Source of the DNA: Fasciolopsis buskii
Taxonomy: Eukaryota > Platyhelminthes > Trematoda > Plagiorchiida > Fasciolidae
Assembly (NCBI GenBank): GCA_008360955.1
Contig: LUCM01001574.1
Coordinates: 78,040 to 142,039, forward strand
Direction of reading: 5' to 3'
DNA length: 64,000 nt
The notes below the pieces were generated by a model. That model did no database searches, was not told where the DNA came from, and saw nothing but the letters and a program-made list of their open reading frames with translations. Position numbers and translations under genes: made by a program. Shown here piece after piece: positions 24,651-34,984 of this stretch (its first letter is position 1; each line of letters opens with the position of its first letter).

Positions 24651-25818
24651 GTCGCCTATTAGTCAACGGTCCTCGAATGTGTTATCTAACGTCTCAGTAT
24701 TTCGTGTTGGATCAGTTCTTGTGGTGCACGGGGCACTAAATATGAGACAAGGCAACTGTCCAGAACTAACCGGACACATTCCGTTTTTCAAAGTAAGGGC
24801 ACAAGAAAGGTAAGAAACAGCGCAGTCCAGCGACACCTGGTCAATATTGGGCACCAGACTGATGCGGTAACAACCTTCAGTATTGCTCTACTAAAATGGA
24901 TGATTAACATGAGAAGCACTTGGGAAAGGGTCCCAGTGACTGCTGAAGCTATGGCATTCCGGGTGTTAAAGCTAGAGCTATGCTAGCGATGCATTACCTT
25001 GTGCAAACGTAGCAGTTACTTTGAACAGGCAAATAAAGGTGATAAACCATGACATATGTTCAATCTCTACCTGACAATTTTCAAGTTCATTTTGTTTTTA
25101 AATATTTGCAAAACTCTAGTTATTTGTCAAATTAACAATTGTTTTAAACTTATTTACTCATAAGCAACAGCTACACTTTCACCCTTGCTACTCGAGATTG
25201 CATATGATAATGCATACAATATTTTCACAACCTAAGCCGGAGGAATTTATGAACGAATTCTGTAGGACAGCGCTGCCGGTGTAGTTCGAGACCTGCGATT
25301 TAGTAGGTGGGCTACGTTGATCTTTTCGTTAGCTGAGATTTGGTTCATGTGGTTTTCTCTTCCCCACCTTGCAGGTTCGAAAGTTTGCACCATTCTGTGA
25401 GAGTACTGTCCGATATACTATAGAGCATGAATTTAAAACATCACAAAGCGTTTGGCGTAGCCTAAGCTTAGGTTCATAGGTCTCGAAAAAATTGTTTAAC
25501 TCCCTTGTATTAATAAATGTCGTTTTAGCTGATTTCACTCCACTCCGCTGAACTGATCGCCATCTCAATGTATGTACATATATATTGAATATACAATATT
25601 GTGTCATATCTGATTGCCCAAACCATTTCAAAATAAATCAGTTGGTGGATAAGCTGTTTTCAACCTATTGATGGTGTAAAAGGCAACTACTGAGGAATGC
25701 GTGATTTGAAACAACACACCCTATTTATGCACGCTCAGACGAAAAATGGGGAAGCAGAGAAGACCAAAAGAAAGGTAATCACGTGATTCATATGGATTGC
25801 AATAGGAGTGGCTGACGC
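24651..25818. other. Unassigned intronic sequence
   Basis: No gene recognised. Short open frames such as 25329-25631 (minus) show no family resemblance. Confidence 0.35.
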
Positions 25819-25866
25819 GTGGGCAAGCCACGGTGGGCAAGCCACGGTGGGCAAGCCACGGTGGGC
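25819..25866. repeat. Tandem 14-bp repeat, three units plus a partial
   Basis: GTGGGCAAGCCACG is repeated three times without error at 25819-25860, followed by GTGGGCC. With the preceding C, each unit reads CGTGG-GCAAG-CCACG, so each can form a small hairpin with a five-base stem. Confidence 0.9.
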
Positions 25867-26089
25867 CCGATCGAGCGGGCTTACCGTTGTGCGCATATTC
25901 ACAGTGAGGTTGCGTGTAAATAAACAGTGGCGGCCGAACAAGATGCCGTGTGTCACGGCATACCGTGGAAGTAAAAAACGAGCTGTAGTTCCGTCGGCAA
26001 AGCAGAAAACACATTAGGTCGACCAGTCTTTGACATTCCGCTATTGATTATTGCAGTAGGAAGGTATAAATGAACTCGTGGATAATAAA

Positions 26090-26330
26090 TATGTCCCCCA
26101 AAGAAAATGTTTGACCGATAATCCCATGGTTAATCCATCCCTCTGTCTGTAGTACTCATCGTAATAACGGAATTGTGTACTCCATCTGCACCCGCAAAAT
26201 TGATCCGTTCAGTGACAGTTCTCAAAGTTGAAATTCGTCTAAGCTGAGTGCTGATAAATTAAATTCACGATCTCGATCGGCGAAATATTTGGCAATAATG
26301 ATTCCACATTGAGAGATAACCTAGCCCGAT
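26090..26330 (-). mobile_element. Penelope-like element RT fragment, copy 2
   Basis: On the minus strand, NVESLLPNISPIEIVNLIYQH is followed by QFRYYDEYYRQRDGLTMG, aligned in order with copy 1 at 23.1-23.3 kb but in the opposite orientation. The nucleotide sequences are clearly related though not identical, so these are separate old copies of one family. Confidence 0.7.
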
Positions 26331-26599
26331 CTGCCAGAAACTGACCACTTCGAGCACATAATCAAACAGTCGGATACGTTCCCCTGACACCGAGGCTAGT
26401 ATCTGAACAAGCAACTCGCAACTTCTGAGTTGCCCTGCCGGGAGCTGGTGGCAAAACGCTAGCAAACACACCCTAACCTTGAATGGCCCGGGCTCGAACA
26501 CCGAGTACGACGATGGACCTGCAACATTGCTGGGCTTTATAAAAGCGAAATTCGAGCCCAGTTCTTCCTGAGTATAAGGTTTGAATATTAAGCTTGTAT

Positions 26600-27230
26600 A
26601 ATCACTTATCCTGCATCATCGTGCTCTGATTTTGGTTGCTACGTCACAGTATCACCTACTCAAAATATCGACTGCAAAATAGTAATTGAAGAACTGTACG
26701 AAATAAGAAAGGCTTCGAATGCAAGAACACCACTGACTATCACACTGAGCCATATCATCTATCGTCTTCAACCATCGCTTATGGGGATCTCATGGACCCA
26801 AAGTCAGTAGACCGACTGAACCTATACGAGCGAGTCTACTGGTTGTGGTTTTCACACATTTTCCACATGTTATCAACTGGCCACATCAAGTCATCTTCAA
26901 TTTAATACCTGCCTCAGGAAACATCAAACAACACGGCAGTCACTCCACGGGTATGCACAACATATGTCCCAACCATCTTAACCTATTCTGATTCATTGCC
27001 TGTTCCGATGACTGAACCCTAGGACCCAATAACCTAAGCTTAACTTGTGAGTTACTCACGAAATTACCCCACTATATGATATGATGTTCAAACATCAAAG
27101 GTCTTCGGACATCTATCTTCAAGCACCTCGTTTCGTAGCTGTATACCAGTATCAACTTCACTAGTCCTTGTAAAGATGGTCAAATCTCCGCGATTTGAAG
27201 CCGCCGTTATTAATGCTAACGTCGATTATC
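26600..27230 (-). mobile_element. RTE-like element 3' fragment (family C)
   Basis: Reading the minus strand gives RLLGPRVQSSEQAMNQNRLR, then WLGHMLCIPVE, and further on RWLKTIDDMAQCDSQW. This matches the C-terminal region of RTE-type ORFs (NRLRWLGHVLRMP ... WLETLKDMAxNRxQW). About 120 bases at its 3' end (26606-26725) recur at 47840-47985 in the same orientation. Confidence 0.65.
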
Positions 27231-27881
27231 TATCAAGTTATTCTTAATTGTGTTGTGATTAGATAATCAAACTTTTGCTCCGAACATAGCTTCTCCCTGA
27301 ATAATTAACTATATATATATATACATTTAATTAGACGGAGGGAAGTAGAAAGTAGTGGCTGAGCAATCAGGGAAAAGCTAGGTTCGAGACCAAAGTTAGA
27401 TAAACCAATCACAATGAACCTAGGAATAACTGTGTATATACATATCGTGCGCATTTTTCGCTGCCTGCTCACCGCGCTGACCGGGATCGACAAATTCGTG
27501 TTGCACACCTCTTTGTTCTCTATCCAGCTAGTGGGAGGTCTAGCTTCGGATCTTAGCTCCTCGAGTACTGCGTGGATCATTTATATTCTGTATTGTGTTG
27601 CTCGACGTTTATTATTGATATCTTATTTCTCGTGCATGCATTTCCATAGTTGTACTAACCCGGTGAAACAACACTGCGACTGCGTATTTTTGACCTTTGA
27701 TCGATAACCGGACGTGACACTGACGCCGCATATGCTTCAAGTTACTGAATGGCAATCAAACCTTCTGGATGCGCGAACACGCTACTTCCAATAATCGACC
27801 AGAAGGGTAGTCAGGCAAGTATCAGTTCCACACTATTCGCAAACAGTCGGCGATACACAGCGAACAGCTGAAGTTGATTCC
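27231..27881. other. Unassigned intronic sequence
   Basis: A short (AT)n run lies at 27309-27322. No gene recognised. Confidence 0.4.
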
Positions 27882-28074
27882 ATGTTTATGGTTCACCGCG
27901 AGAATCGGTATTCACCATGGTTTTCCTCTTCTGTTGTTTTGAACTTTTTAATTGGTTTAATTATGGCAATTTCTTCATCTCTTTTTGAGAATATTGATAT
28001 TGGCATTTGTCCAGACAATAATTTATGTGGCATAGATTGTGCGAGTGGTGTCCTCCTTTTGTGTGAAGACCCAG
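27882..28074 (+). CDS. Candidate small nested gene, exon 1 with signal-like segment
   Basis: An ATG at 27882 opens 64 codons plus one base, ending at CCAG|GTAAGT, an excellent donor in phase 1. Residues 18-31 are hydrophobic (VVLNFLIGLIMAIS), like a signal peptide or anchor. A Cys-containing stretch (CPDNNLCGIDC, then CEDP) follows. Phase-1 introns after signal-peptide exons are common in secreted proteins. It lies in the kinase intron on the opposite strand. I do not recognise the product. Confidence 0.3.
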
Positions 28075-28672
28075 GTAAGTTGTAATTATTCGTAGCGTGC
28101 TAACGTCTGAGTGATTTTCGCATTTCGTGGAATATAACACTCAAAGCATTGGTTATTGCAACTATATAATCTAATTTTCTGTCGAACGTTTCCACCGATT
28201 TTTAAGGTTCGTATGCTAAAAAGTCCTAATAGGTGTCGGCAGAAGCATGCAGGGTCCCTTTGCTCAGTTTCATGTGTTCAACTGAATTCAGGACACTGAA
28301 TCGTGTTGATAAATACTTAAAACACTCTAGCAGAAACTCACAATACTAGTCTTTTTCCAGAAGTGTTTCTTTACAGTTTATTCTTCTGTCACTTTTATGA
28401 TAAATCGGGCCCAAATACGATCAAACACATGTCAGGGTGTCATTTGAGTCCACAGAGTGGGTTAGAATGAGTGATAACTTTGACTGACCTATAATAGCGG
28501 CGATTGTCGGTAACAAGGTTGACGTGGGTCCAACGTTGTGAACGCAAAAATACTGCCGAGTTATTCAGTGCCAATGGTTATTGGGGAAATGTGAATTTAC
28601 CTAAACATGTTCATCCCTCGAAAATACCTAATTGAGAGTGATTTCCGCTGTTGTTTCATTCGACTGGAACAG

Positions 28673-28773
28673 ATGATCGGTCTTCGATATGCCATTTCCT
28701 GTCGCCTAAGCAGCCAGTTTTGTTTTCCATTTTAACACCATCAGCAAAGACGTATGGTAATGAATCCTCATAG
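28673..28773 (+). CDS. Candidate small nested gene, exon 2
   Basis: The acceptor CGACTGGAACAG precedes 28673. Joined to 27882-28074 in phase 1 it reads ...CEDP-DDRSSICHFLSPKQ... and closes at TAG (28771-28773), giving a 97-residue product with five Cys. The intron would be 598 bp. The polypyrimidine tract is modest. An unrelated open frame (28800-28994) follows immediately in another frame. Confidence 0.22.
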
Positions 28774-30373
28774 GTAGTCGATACAAGTCTAGTCAGGATT
28801 TGACTTCGGTCCCAAATGAACTTAACCTAATGGGACCATACAACGGGTCGACGACAAAAGACGCATTATTCGATGCAATGACACGTACAAAATGGTTAAG
28901 TCAAACTGCACACGATGCGAATAATAAATGGGATGCAACACAACTGTGCACTTTTGATTTTCCTTCTAAATGTCAACATGAACAACAGCACTAGAGACGG
29001 AGTTATCTAACGTGAAAAGAGTAAAAGAGAAAGTTAAATTTTTATCAATGGCCAAATCGAGTTTAGACGCATATTTTAGAGACGGGAAACATGTCTCTTT
29101 TGAAGTTTCCAGTTCTATCCTGTTCCCTTTGTTGCCTTGAGAACTCCCTAGGTTTGACAAAGGATTACTACCCGACGAATTCTGACCGGTTTCCGTACCG
29201 ACTAGACAAATCTCAAGTGATCCACTTCTTCTAGAACAGGAGATTTTCGAATCGTAAACTGCCGTTCTCTAACTTCGTTTGCTATGACCGACTGTTTACT
29301 GTTTGACATACTTGAAGCATGAATGCAATGGAAGGGACATATGCCATAGCCACAAGAATACTTTATACGAGGAGAGGACAACTGGAAACCTTGACCATGA
29401 AACTTGGAGTATCACAGAACCACATAGTATTTCAATAGGTTGGGTGTGGTAACGAGCCGGACGACAGAGGATTGCCATCTACCGCCAAAGTGATCGGCAG
29501 ATCGGGGATTCGAACATTTGACTCTTTCGGTCACAGACATTCAATTCACGTGCCCATCTCAGGGAACTTGGCCTTCCGTAGGCAAATTGTCTCCATTCAA
29601 AGATCTTTCAGTCGTCAATGTATTTTCGGATGGATAAAGGCATCGTAACTGGATATTCGGATCTGCTAATCATATATAAAGCAAAGCAACATAACGGGAC
29701 TCAGAGAGGCGGCAATAAATTTGGCTCCCAATTTAGAAGCATTAAATTACTAAAAGCATTCCGTCAACCGCATGCAAATACAAACTTTAGACTTCTGCAA
29801 TATACCACACAAATTTGTCTACTTGTTGTCAAACCGCATATTTGTTCACTTGATTGGGCTGTACCAAAAAATTAGACTAAAGCTACACTAATGCCATTTA
29901 GTCATGTTCAGATTTTCAATATGATTGAAACAATGTTGCTCAATGACAGTGTTATTGTGCAACGTGATTCGTTTTTCAAATGACGCGAACGGTAACACTA
30001 TCATACCGAATTAATTAAAACATAATGAAATGAACCAGTGACTGTCCCTACTGTTCAGTCTGACTCAGTGTTCAAGTTGAAGAGTTGGCAAATAATGTAT
30101 CTAAAAGTGATAATTTAAGTAGAGGATATGCAAGTATTTATTCGTATGAAATTGTTTTGTCCATCTGGTGACGGGACAACAATCTCACTTCAGTAAAACA
30201 TTTGGACAAGCTGTTTTCCATGCTCATTTTCCAATAGCAATCAGTCAATTTCCCTACGTTTTGCTCGTAACAGTCGGTCAAGTTGGTCTCCTGTTGCATT
30301 CGTACGATTGTTTGCTCCAAGTCTTGGCGGTAGCTTCGATGTCTCATACGAAATCCTTCCGAAACTATCCTGT
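28774..30373. other. Unassigned intronic sequence
   Basis: There are open frames at 28800-28994 and 29618-29875 (plus) with no recognisable family. A B-box-like TGTTCGAATCCCC occurs on the minus strand near 29505-29517. It could be another SINE relic but has no recognisable body. Confidence 0.3.
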
Positions 30374-31578
30374 CCTCGCATACCTATGGTCGCGTTAGGG
30401 TATACGGTGAACTGCCACGTTCATTCGAAACGACTAGTGGCGTTCGACAAGGGTGTCCCATCTCTCCATTCTTGTTCAACTTCGCCATGGACGAGGTGAT
30501 GGAAGATGCTTTAAAAGATCTCCGGAATATAGGAGTTGAACTGGGAAGTAGAGGGAAGCTGTGCGACCTATATTGCGCAGACGACGTCATGTGCCTGTTC
30601 GAGTCTGTGGACCATGCACAATGCGCACTAGATAGACTGTCGAGATCGGTTGCTCGCTTTGGCATGTGCATTGCACCTTTAAAGTGCAAAGTACTGTTAC
30701 AGGACTGACGGAAAGCAGCGCCGAACTTGATACTGGATGTAGAGGAAATAACTACTGTGGACCTACCTTGGAAGCTGCGTGTCCAACTATGGTAGCTCGG
30801 GATTGGAGATAAGTATGTGTATATCCAAGGCTCGTGCAGCCTACGCTGGATTGAAGCACTTGTGGCGTGAGCTTGATATTTCACTGAGGTTGAAAGGTCG
30901 TGTGTACTATGCTGCAGTGCGTTCAGTTTTGTTGTACGGTTGCGAGACGTGAAGAATGCGCGTGGGCGATGTTGGTCGTTTGGAGGTTTTAGACAACCGA
31001 TGTTTACCTATATGGCTAGGATTGGATGGGTCAGAAATCTCATACTAGGTGCCGGCTCTCAGAATACCATGATTCAACACATGAAACTTAGTAGACTATG
31101 CTGGTTGGGTCACGTATTGCGTATGACGAACACTCGTCCACCATATCGTGCCCTATTGTGTGATCCTCTTAAGGAATGGAAGAATCCATGTGGAGGCCAA
31201 CAGATGACGTGAAAACGTGGGATGAGAAAATGTACAGCGAACTTAGGTAAAGTAGGTGTCTCACGCCTTCGTGGTTGGGGTCCGAAAGACTCATCGACTT
31301 GCTGGCTGGAGACACTGAAGGATATGGCAGTGAACCGTGAACAGTGGTGATCGTGCTGTCATCTTCTATCGAATCAGAATGATTGAAAACACGTGCGCTT
31401 GTACAGTTAGACTGTGTTTCGTGTGTTGGTTGCAGCAGCATCTTATCTTTTCCCGCCTGTATAGGTCCACTCCCTGTTCCCGTTGGATATTCACTCTCTT
31501 TATATAAACGTGTAACTCTGGAGAAAGGCAGCGGTCAGTGAGGCTTGCCTTGTTGTTGAACGCTGAACGATTATGATG
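30374..31578 (+). mobile_element. RTE family A, 5'-truncated copy (A3); left arm of inverted pair 1
   Basis: It starts within the RT (RVYGELPRSFETTSGVRQGC, then PISPFLFNFAMDEVMED) and continues through LCDLYCADDVMCLF, LILGAGSQN, LSRLCWLGHVLRMTNTRPPY and the family 3' end to CGATTATGATG. Stops and frame changes make it inactive. The whole 1.2 kb recurs inverted at 39934-41138, with very few differences seen by eye (at least three, near 31436-31470). It is antisense to the kinase transcript that crosses it. Confidence 0.85.
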
Positions 31579-31579
31579 G

Positions 31580-31800
31580 CGTTGCAAAAGCAGCATTAGA
31601 ATGTAGACTATGGGCAGCAACACGCAACGCTTGTCGAATCCACCGAAGGTGCTGTAGAGACCGATTGTCTGCACCCAACATTCAGTGACGGACCTGGTCT
31701 TTGCTCACCCGATGTTCCCACCGGATTCGAGCAAAGCTTCGGAGACTTCAGTGGTAGAACGCAGAAAGTCGCGGGACGTCTTCAGCTCCATGTCGCGCAA
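31580..31800 (-). mobile_element. RTE-like 3' fragment (family B type), antisense
   Basis: It shares an extended run with 46390-46510, including the stretch CACCCGATGTTCCCACC, and covers the family B region with the VLGADNRSL motif on the minus strand. It abuts the 3' end of copy A3 tail to tail. Confidence 0.6.
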
Positions 31801-31825
31801 CCCTTCAGAAGGACGCAATAAGCAA

Positions 31826-33010
31826 TCAAGCTTGACGAATATGATGATCTTCAATGACGAAGCGATTAGCCAGGTGAACCCAAAGGATGGGTGGAAGTCT
31901 GTTATTTAGACTTCTAGAAGGCCTTCTACTCAGTAAACCACAAACATCTGGATAAAATATCCAAAAGGCAATCGACTTTCATCAAAGATAATGAAATGGA
32001 CTGTGCAATATTTCCGGGCAAACAGACTTCGAATTTTGAAAGGGTAAAAGATTGTCAGTCGGAGGTAAAACAGACCACAAAGCACCTCAAGGACTTAACC
32101 TAGGAACTGTGATATTTCTAGATTACATTGACGACATGGTAAATTGATCAAAAAATTTCCTTTTCAGCCTTGCATATGACGTTAAGATCATTGGGTTGCC
32201 AGATGTAGGATACCTCAGGCGCAATTTGGATTAGACCTACAGATGGCGAGTGGTATGAGACCTGCCCCTTAACTTGACAAAATGCCAACTTTTAGTAACG
32301 GAGGAAAAAGGACGGCCCATCCTCTACATGGGCTCTATTGACAACCGGATAGCATTAGGGCAGACCACAGCGGTGTAAGACCTAGGGGTGACTATTAATG
32401 GGGACTTTAAACCCATCTGCGGTAAAAACGTTCGGCACAAGAAGCAAATAGATCCTTGCATTCCTTAAAAAGGACAGTCGCCTCGAAAAAACTGGAGATT
32501 CTCTACCGTTGTACATTGCTTTCGTCAGACCGTATCCAAAGTACAAGCACGGATACTGTATCTAAAGAAAAATATTCTGGTCCTGGAGCAAACACAGTGC
32601 TGATTCACTCTCCGATCTGCACCATACGGGGAGTTACCATATGGTCAGCGGTTCTAGAAGCTGGGAGTTGTCCGCTCTAAAAACAATGAGACCATGAGAT
32701 CACGCAGTAGTCGTCAAAACATTGAAGGATCTTAAGTGAACTACCGGATTTATCCGAACTGACGCAAAACGCCAAACTCAGAAACCATTAAAAACGGGCT
32801 GGTGAAAACAGGGATAAGAAGCCACTCCTTTTTAGCCCGAGTAATAAACTGGCGGAATGAAATATCGTGAAAAAATGGATGCAAACTAAGAGGATGATTT
32901 CAAAAAAGAAGTAGACGAGACTTGAGGCAGGGCACACGACTGAAAGCATAGATTAGCAAAAATGCGCAGGTGACTCACAATCCCTCTTTCGTTTCTTACA
33001 CTCCCATTTA
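31826..33010 (+). mobile_element. CR1-like retrotransposon RT fragment (CR1-1)
   Basis: The frames carry YLDF-KAFYSVNHKHLDK (FxKAFDxVNH motif), FLDYIDDM then SLAYDVKIIG (the GPLLFLIYINDL and FADDVKI region), LNLTKCQLLV and VxDLGVTIN. Many stops and frameshifts are present. The motif order is that of a CR1/Jockey-type reverse transcriptase, unlike the RTE copies nearby. Confidence 0.75.
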
Positions 33011-33386
33011 ACCCTTTCAGCTGCTTTTGTGAGGAAGTGATCGAGAAGAATGCAACACATTTATCTAATCAGGATTTTGTAAACCACGAAAAAGACTGAG
33101 GGTGCCGGGACCACCTCCGACGTTATAAACCTGGAGAATCTGTTGCGCTATCAAGTGGCAAATTTCAGGGAGATTGGGAAAGCTTGCAAGTGTAAGAAAC
33201 TCTACTCTACCCTCCAGCCTTGGAACCAAAGTGCGCTGAAATGACCTGATTTGGTGTGACCTAACTGCAGATAAGTGCTCCCCATGAAGATCACTTTTTA
33301 AGGTTTCAGAAATAATATCTGCTTTTAAAAGACATAAAATGAGGAAAATGCTTTGCTCTAGTCCTTTTGATTAGAGAAGAACATAC
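33011..33386. other. Unassigned intronic sequence next to kinase exon 1
   Basis: No exon recognised. It may include the decayed 3' part of the preceding CR1-like element. Confidence 0.35.
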
Positions 33387-33620
33387 CTTTTTAATGGCAC
33401 ATGCAGCGCCATCTTTCTTTCGAACGCCCTGATATACGACACCGAATGTTCCTTCTCCCATAACCTGTCCGAATTCGTATTCTTTCTCTAACTGAGACGG
33501 CGTTTCCATGCGGAAGAACACAACTTCTCCCTTTTTAGCGTTCGGAACGAACGATGGCAGCTCCGAAAAAGGTGCTTTTGAATCATCACTGAGAAGACTT
33601 TGACTTCCACCGTCGTTCAT
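33387..33620 (-). CDS. STK33-like Ser/Thr protein kinase, coding exon 1
   Basis: This is the first coding exon, 78 codons from the ATG at 33620 to AAAAAG|GTATGT in phase 0. It holds the start of the kinase N-lobe: YEFGQVMGEGTFGVVYQG (glycine-rich loop from Gly55) and CAIKK with the ATP-binding Lys77. Residues 1-45 form a Ser/acidic leader. No earlier in-frame ATG lies close upstream, and an alternative TTG start at 33623 would add nothing. STK33 in vertebrates is enriched in testis and sperm; whether that holds here is unknown. The gene faces away from the LRRC74-like gene across a short shared gap. Confidence 0.8.
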
Positions 33621-33937
33621 CAACCCGATGCATTAATTTTCACAATGATTAAGGACGGAACTAAATCGAACACTTAATGCAGCTGCGCATTAACAACAGC
33701 ATCGGGAAGTTTGAATAGCGCACAGAGTCTATTGTATATTCAAACAAAATAAATAAAATTTATCATCCTATCGTCTATGTAAAATATTAGAAGTCGCTTT
33801 CAAGGGAAATGAACCGGAATTTATGAAAACGTTGAAAGTGACGGTTGAAAAAAGCGGCAATTTAACTACTGTCACAATTCTCGCGACGCACACAATGCTA
33901 GTGGATTTTGTTCTGGCATACTAGGCATAATAACATT
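33621..33937. promoter_or_regulatory. Shared divergent promoter region
   Basis: 317 bases separate the two start codons, so both 5' untranslated regions and both core promoters must lie here or be split by further upstream exons. An AT-rich tract occupies about 33740-33790. TCTCGCGA at 33879-33886 matches eight bases of the TCTCGCGAGA element reported in many divergent animal promoters. No clear TATA box is placed. Joint regulation is inference from spacing. Confidence 0.6.
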
Positions 33938-34375
33938 ATGGATACTCATACCCCTGTTGAGGCTGAAGCGAACCCTGAAGGGGTAACCGCGTTACTGAGT
34001 GACGCCAGTCTTGAAGGAAATTTTCAAGATATAAGCGCCGAAAATGTTGAGCCCATAGAAGATTTAGCGCCTGATGAAGAAGCCGCTAAGAAAGAAAAGA
34101 CTAAAACCGAAACATTACCAAGTAAGCTTCAAATGCTGGAATACATTGGATTAGACAACTGGTACACGGATCACTCACAACTCGTTTATATTTCCGAATG
34201 CAATCAAAACAAAACAGTACCTTCCGGATATTTTTTGAGGAATATAGATAAAGATGTTTTGGCTATGCGACACTGTGTTCTCGGGCCTCAAAGAATTCGA
34301 CCAATTTGTGTTAGTCTATGCAACAATATTACCATCACGAAGCTAGATTTGACAGATGCCTGGATTTGTGATGAA
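33938..34375 (+). CDS. LRRC74-like leucine-rich-repeat protein, exon 1
   Basis: 146 codons from ATG 33938 to GATGAA|GTAGGT in phase 0. Residues 1-60 are acidic and Ala/Glu/Lys rich. The conserved part begins around LQMLEYIGLDNWYTDHS. It runs through YISECNQNKTVPSGYFLRN and HCVLGPQRIRP into the first RI-type repeat (ITKLDLTDAWICDE). This order matches the N-terminal part of LRRC74 proteins as I recall them. Such RI-type LRR proteins form a curved scaffold for protein binding and have no enzymatic activity. The specific partner is unknown. Confidence 0.8.
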
Positions 34376-34984
34376 GTAGGTTGTTGTTGATGCATTTGCT
34401 AGTCAGTTCCGTTTTTTCAGCTTTCACAGAAGTTTTGATTCCTACTAAACCCATGTTTAGAGTTCTTGCCATTGCGTAAATTCTAATTATGCATCCATCG
34501 TTTGCACTTTCTTTTACCGCACGCCCAGAGACGGCGATTAATTGCGGCTCCATAATATCCAGTGATATCATAGCATCCATTCAGTGAAGCTGCAGCACTA
34601 TTTACTTTTGCTATATCTTCATATATTGTAATTTTAACTGCTGAAACTCCCTCTCAGAAAATACCTCGCCCAGTTTTGTCTTGATTAAGGTTGTGAGTTC
34701 TTTTAACGACTGCATTCTCACAAACCGTTTATTTAAACTGCTCCATCTCTTGAATATCCTCCTTGCACTTTCATCCTACATCGTTCATTCATATTTGTAC
34801 ACCAGGGCCGCTAAGTTTAGCTCAGCGGATTGTACAAATATCATTTGCATTCCGATCCTCCAGGTCTCTTGACCTCTTACGTACTTTAATTACATCAGCT
34901 AGTCTGCATTTTCAGATAAGAAAAGCCCCATATGACTCTCAAGTAACATCGAATATGGTTTTTTTACATCCACGGAACTGATTA

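Larger units (their letters stand above)
20956..33386 (-). other. Kinase intron 1 (about 12.4 kb, phase 0)
   Basis: The donor is AAAAAG|GTATGT at 33387/33386 and the acceptor is TTTCACAG at 20956. Joining gives ...AIKK then ILRERHFS..., which restores the kinase N-lobe from the invariant Lys77 into the alpha-C helix. The intron holds Penelope-like, RTE and CR1 remnants. Several of these insertions are antisense to the kinase transcript. Confidence 0.8.

Noticed and set aside
25819..25866. Possible CRISPR array
   Set aside because: Direct tandem units without spacers, in a eukaryotic intron.
29455..29560. Third SINE copy suggested by a B-box-like TGTTCGAATCC on the minus strand
   Set aside because: No A box at the right distance and no match to the SINE body of the other two copies.
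34376..34381. Alternative donor GTTGTT four bases downstream in LRR exon 1
   Set aside because: It would leave an in-frame TAG and the wrong phase for exon 2.
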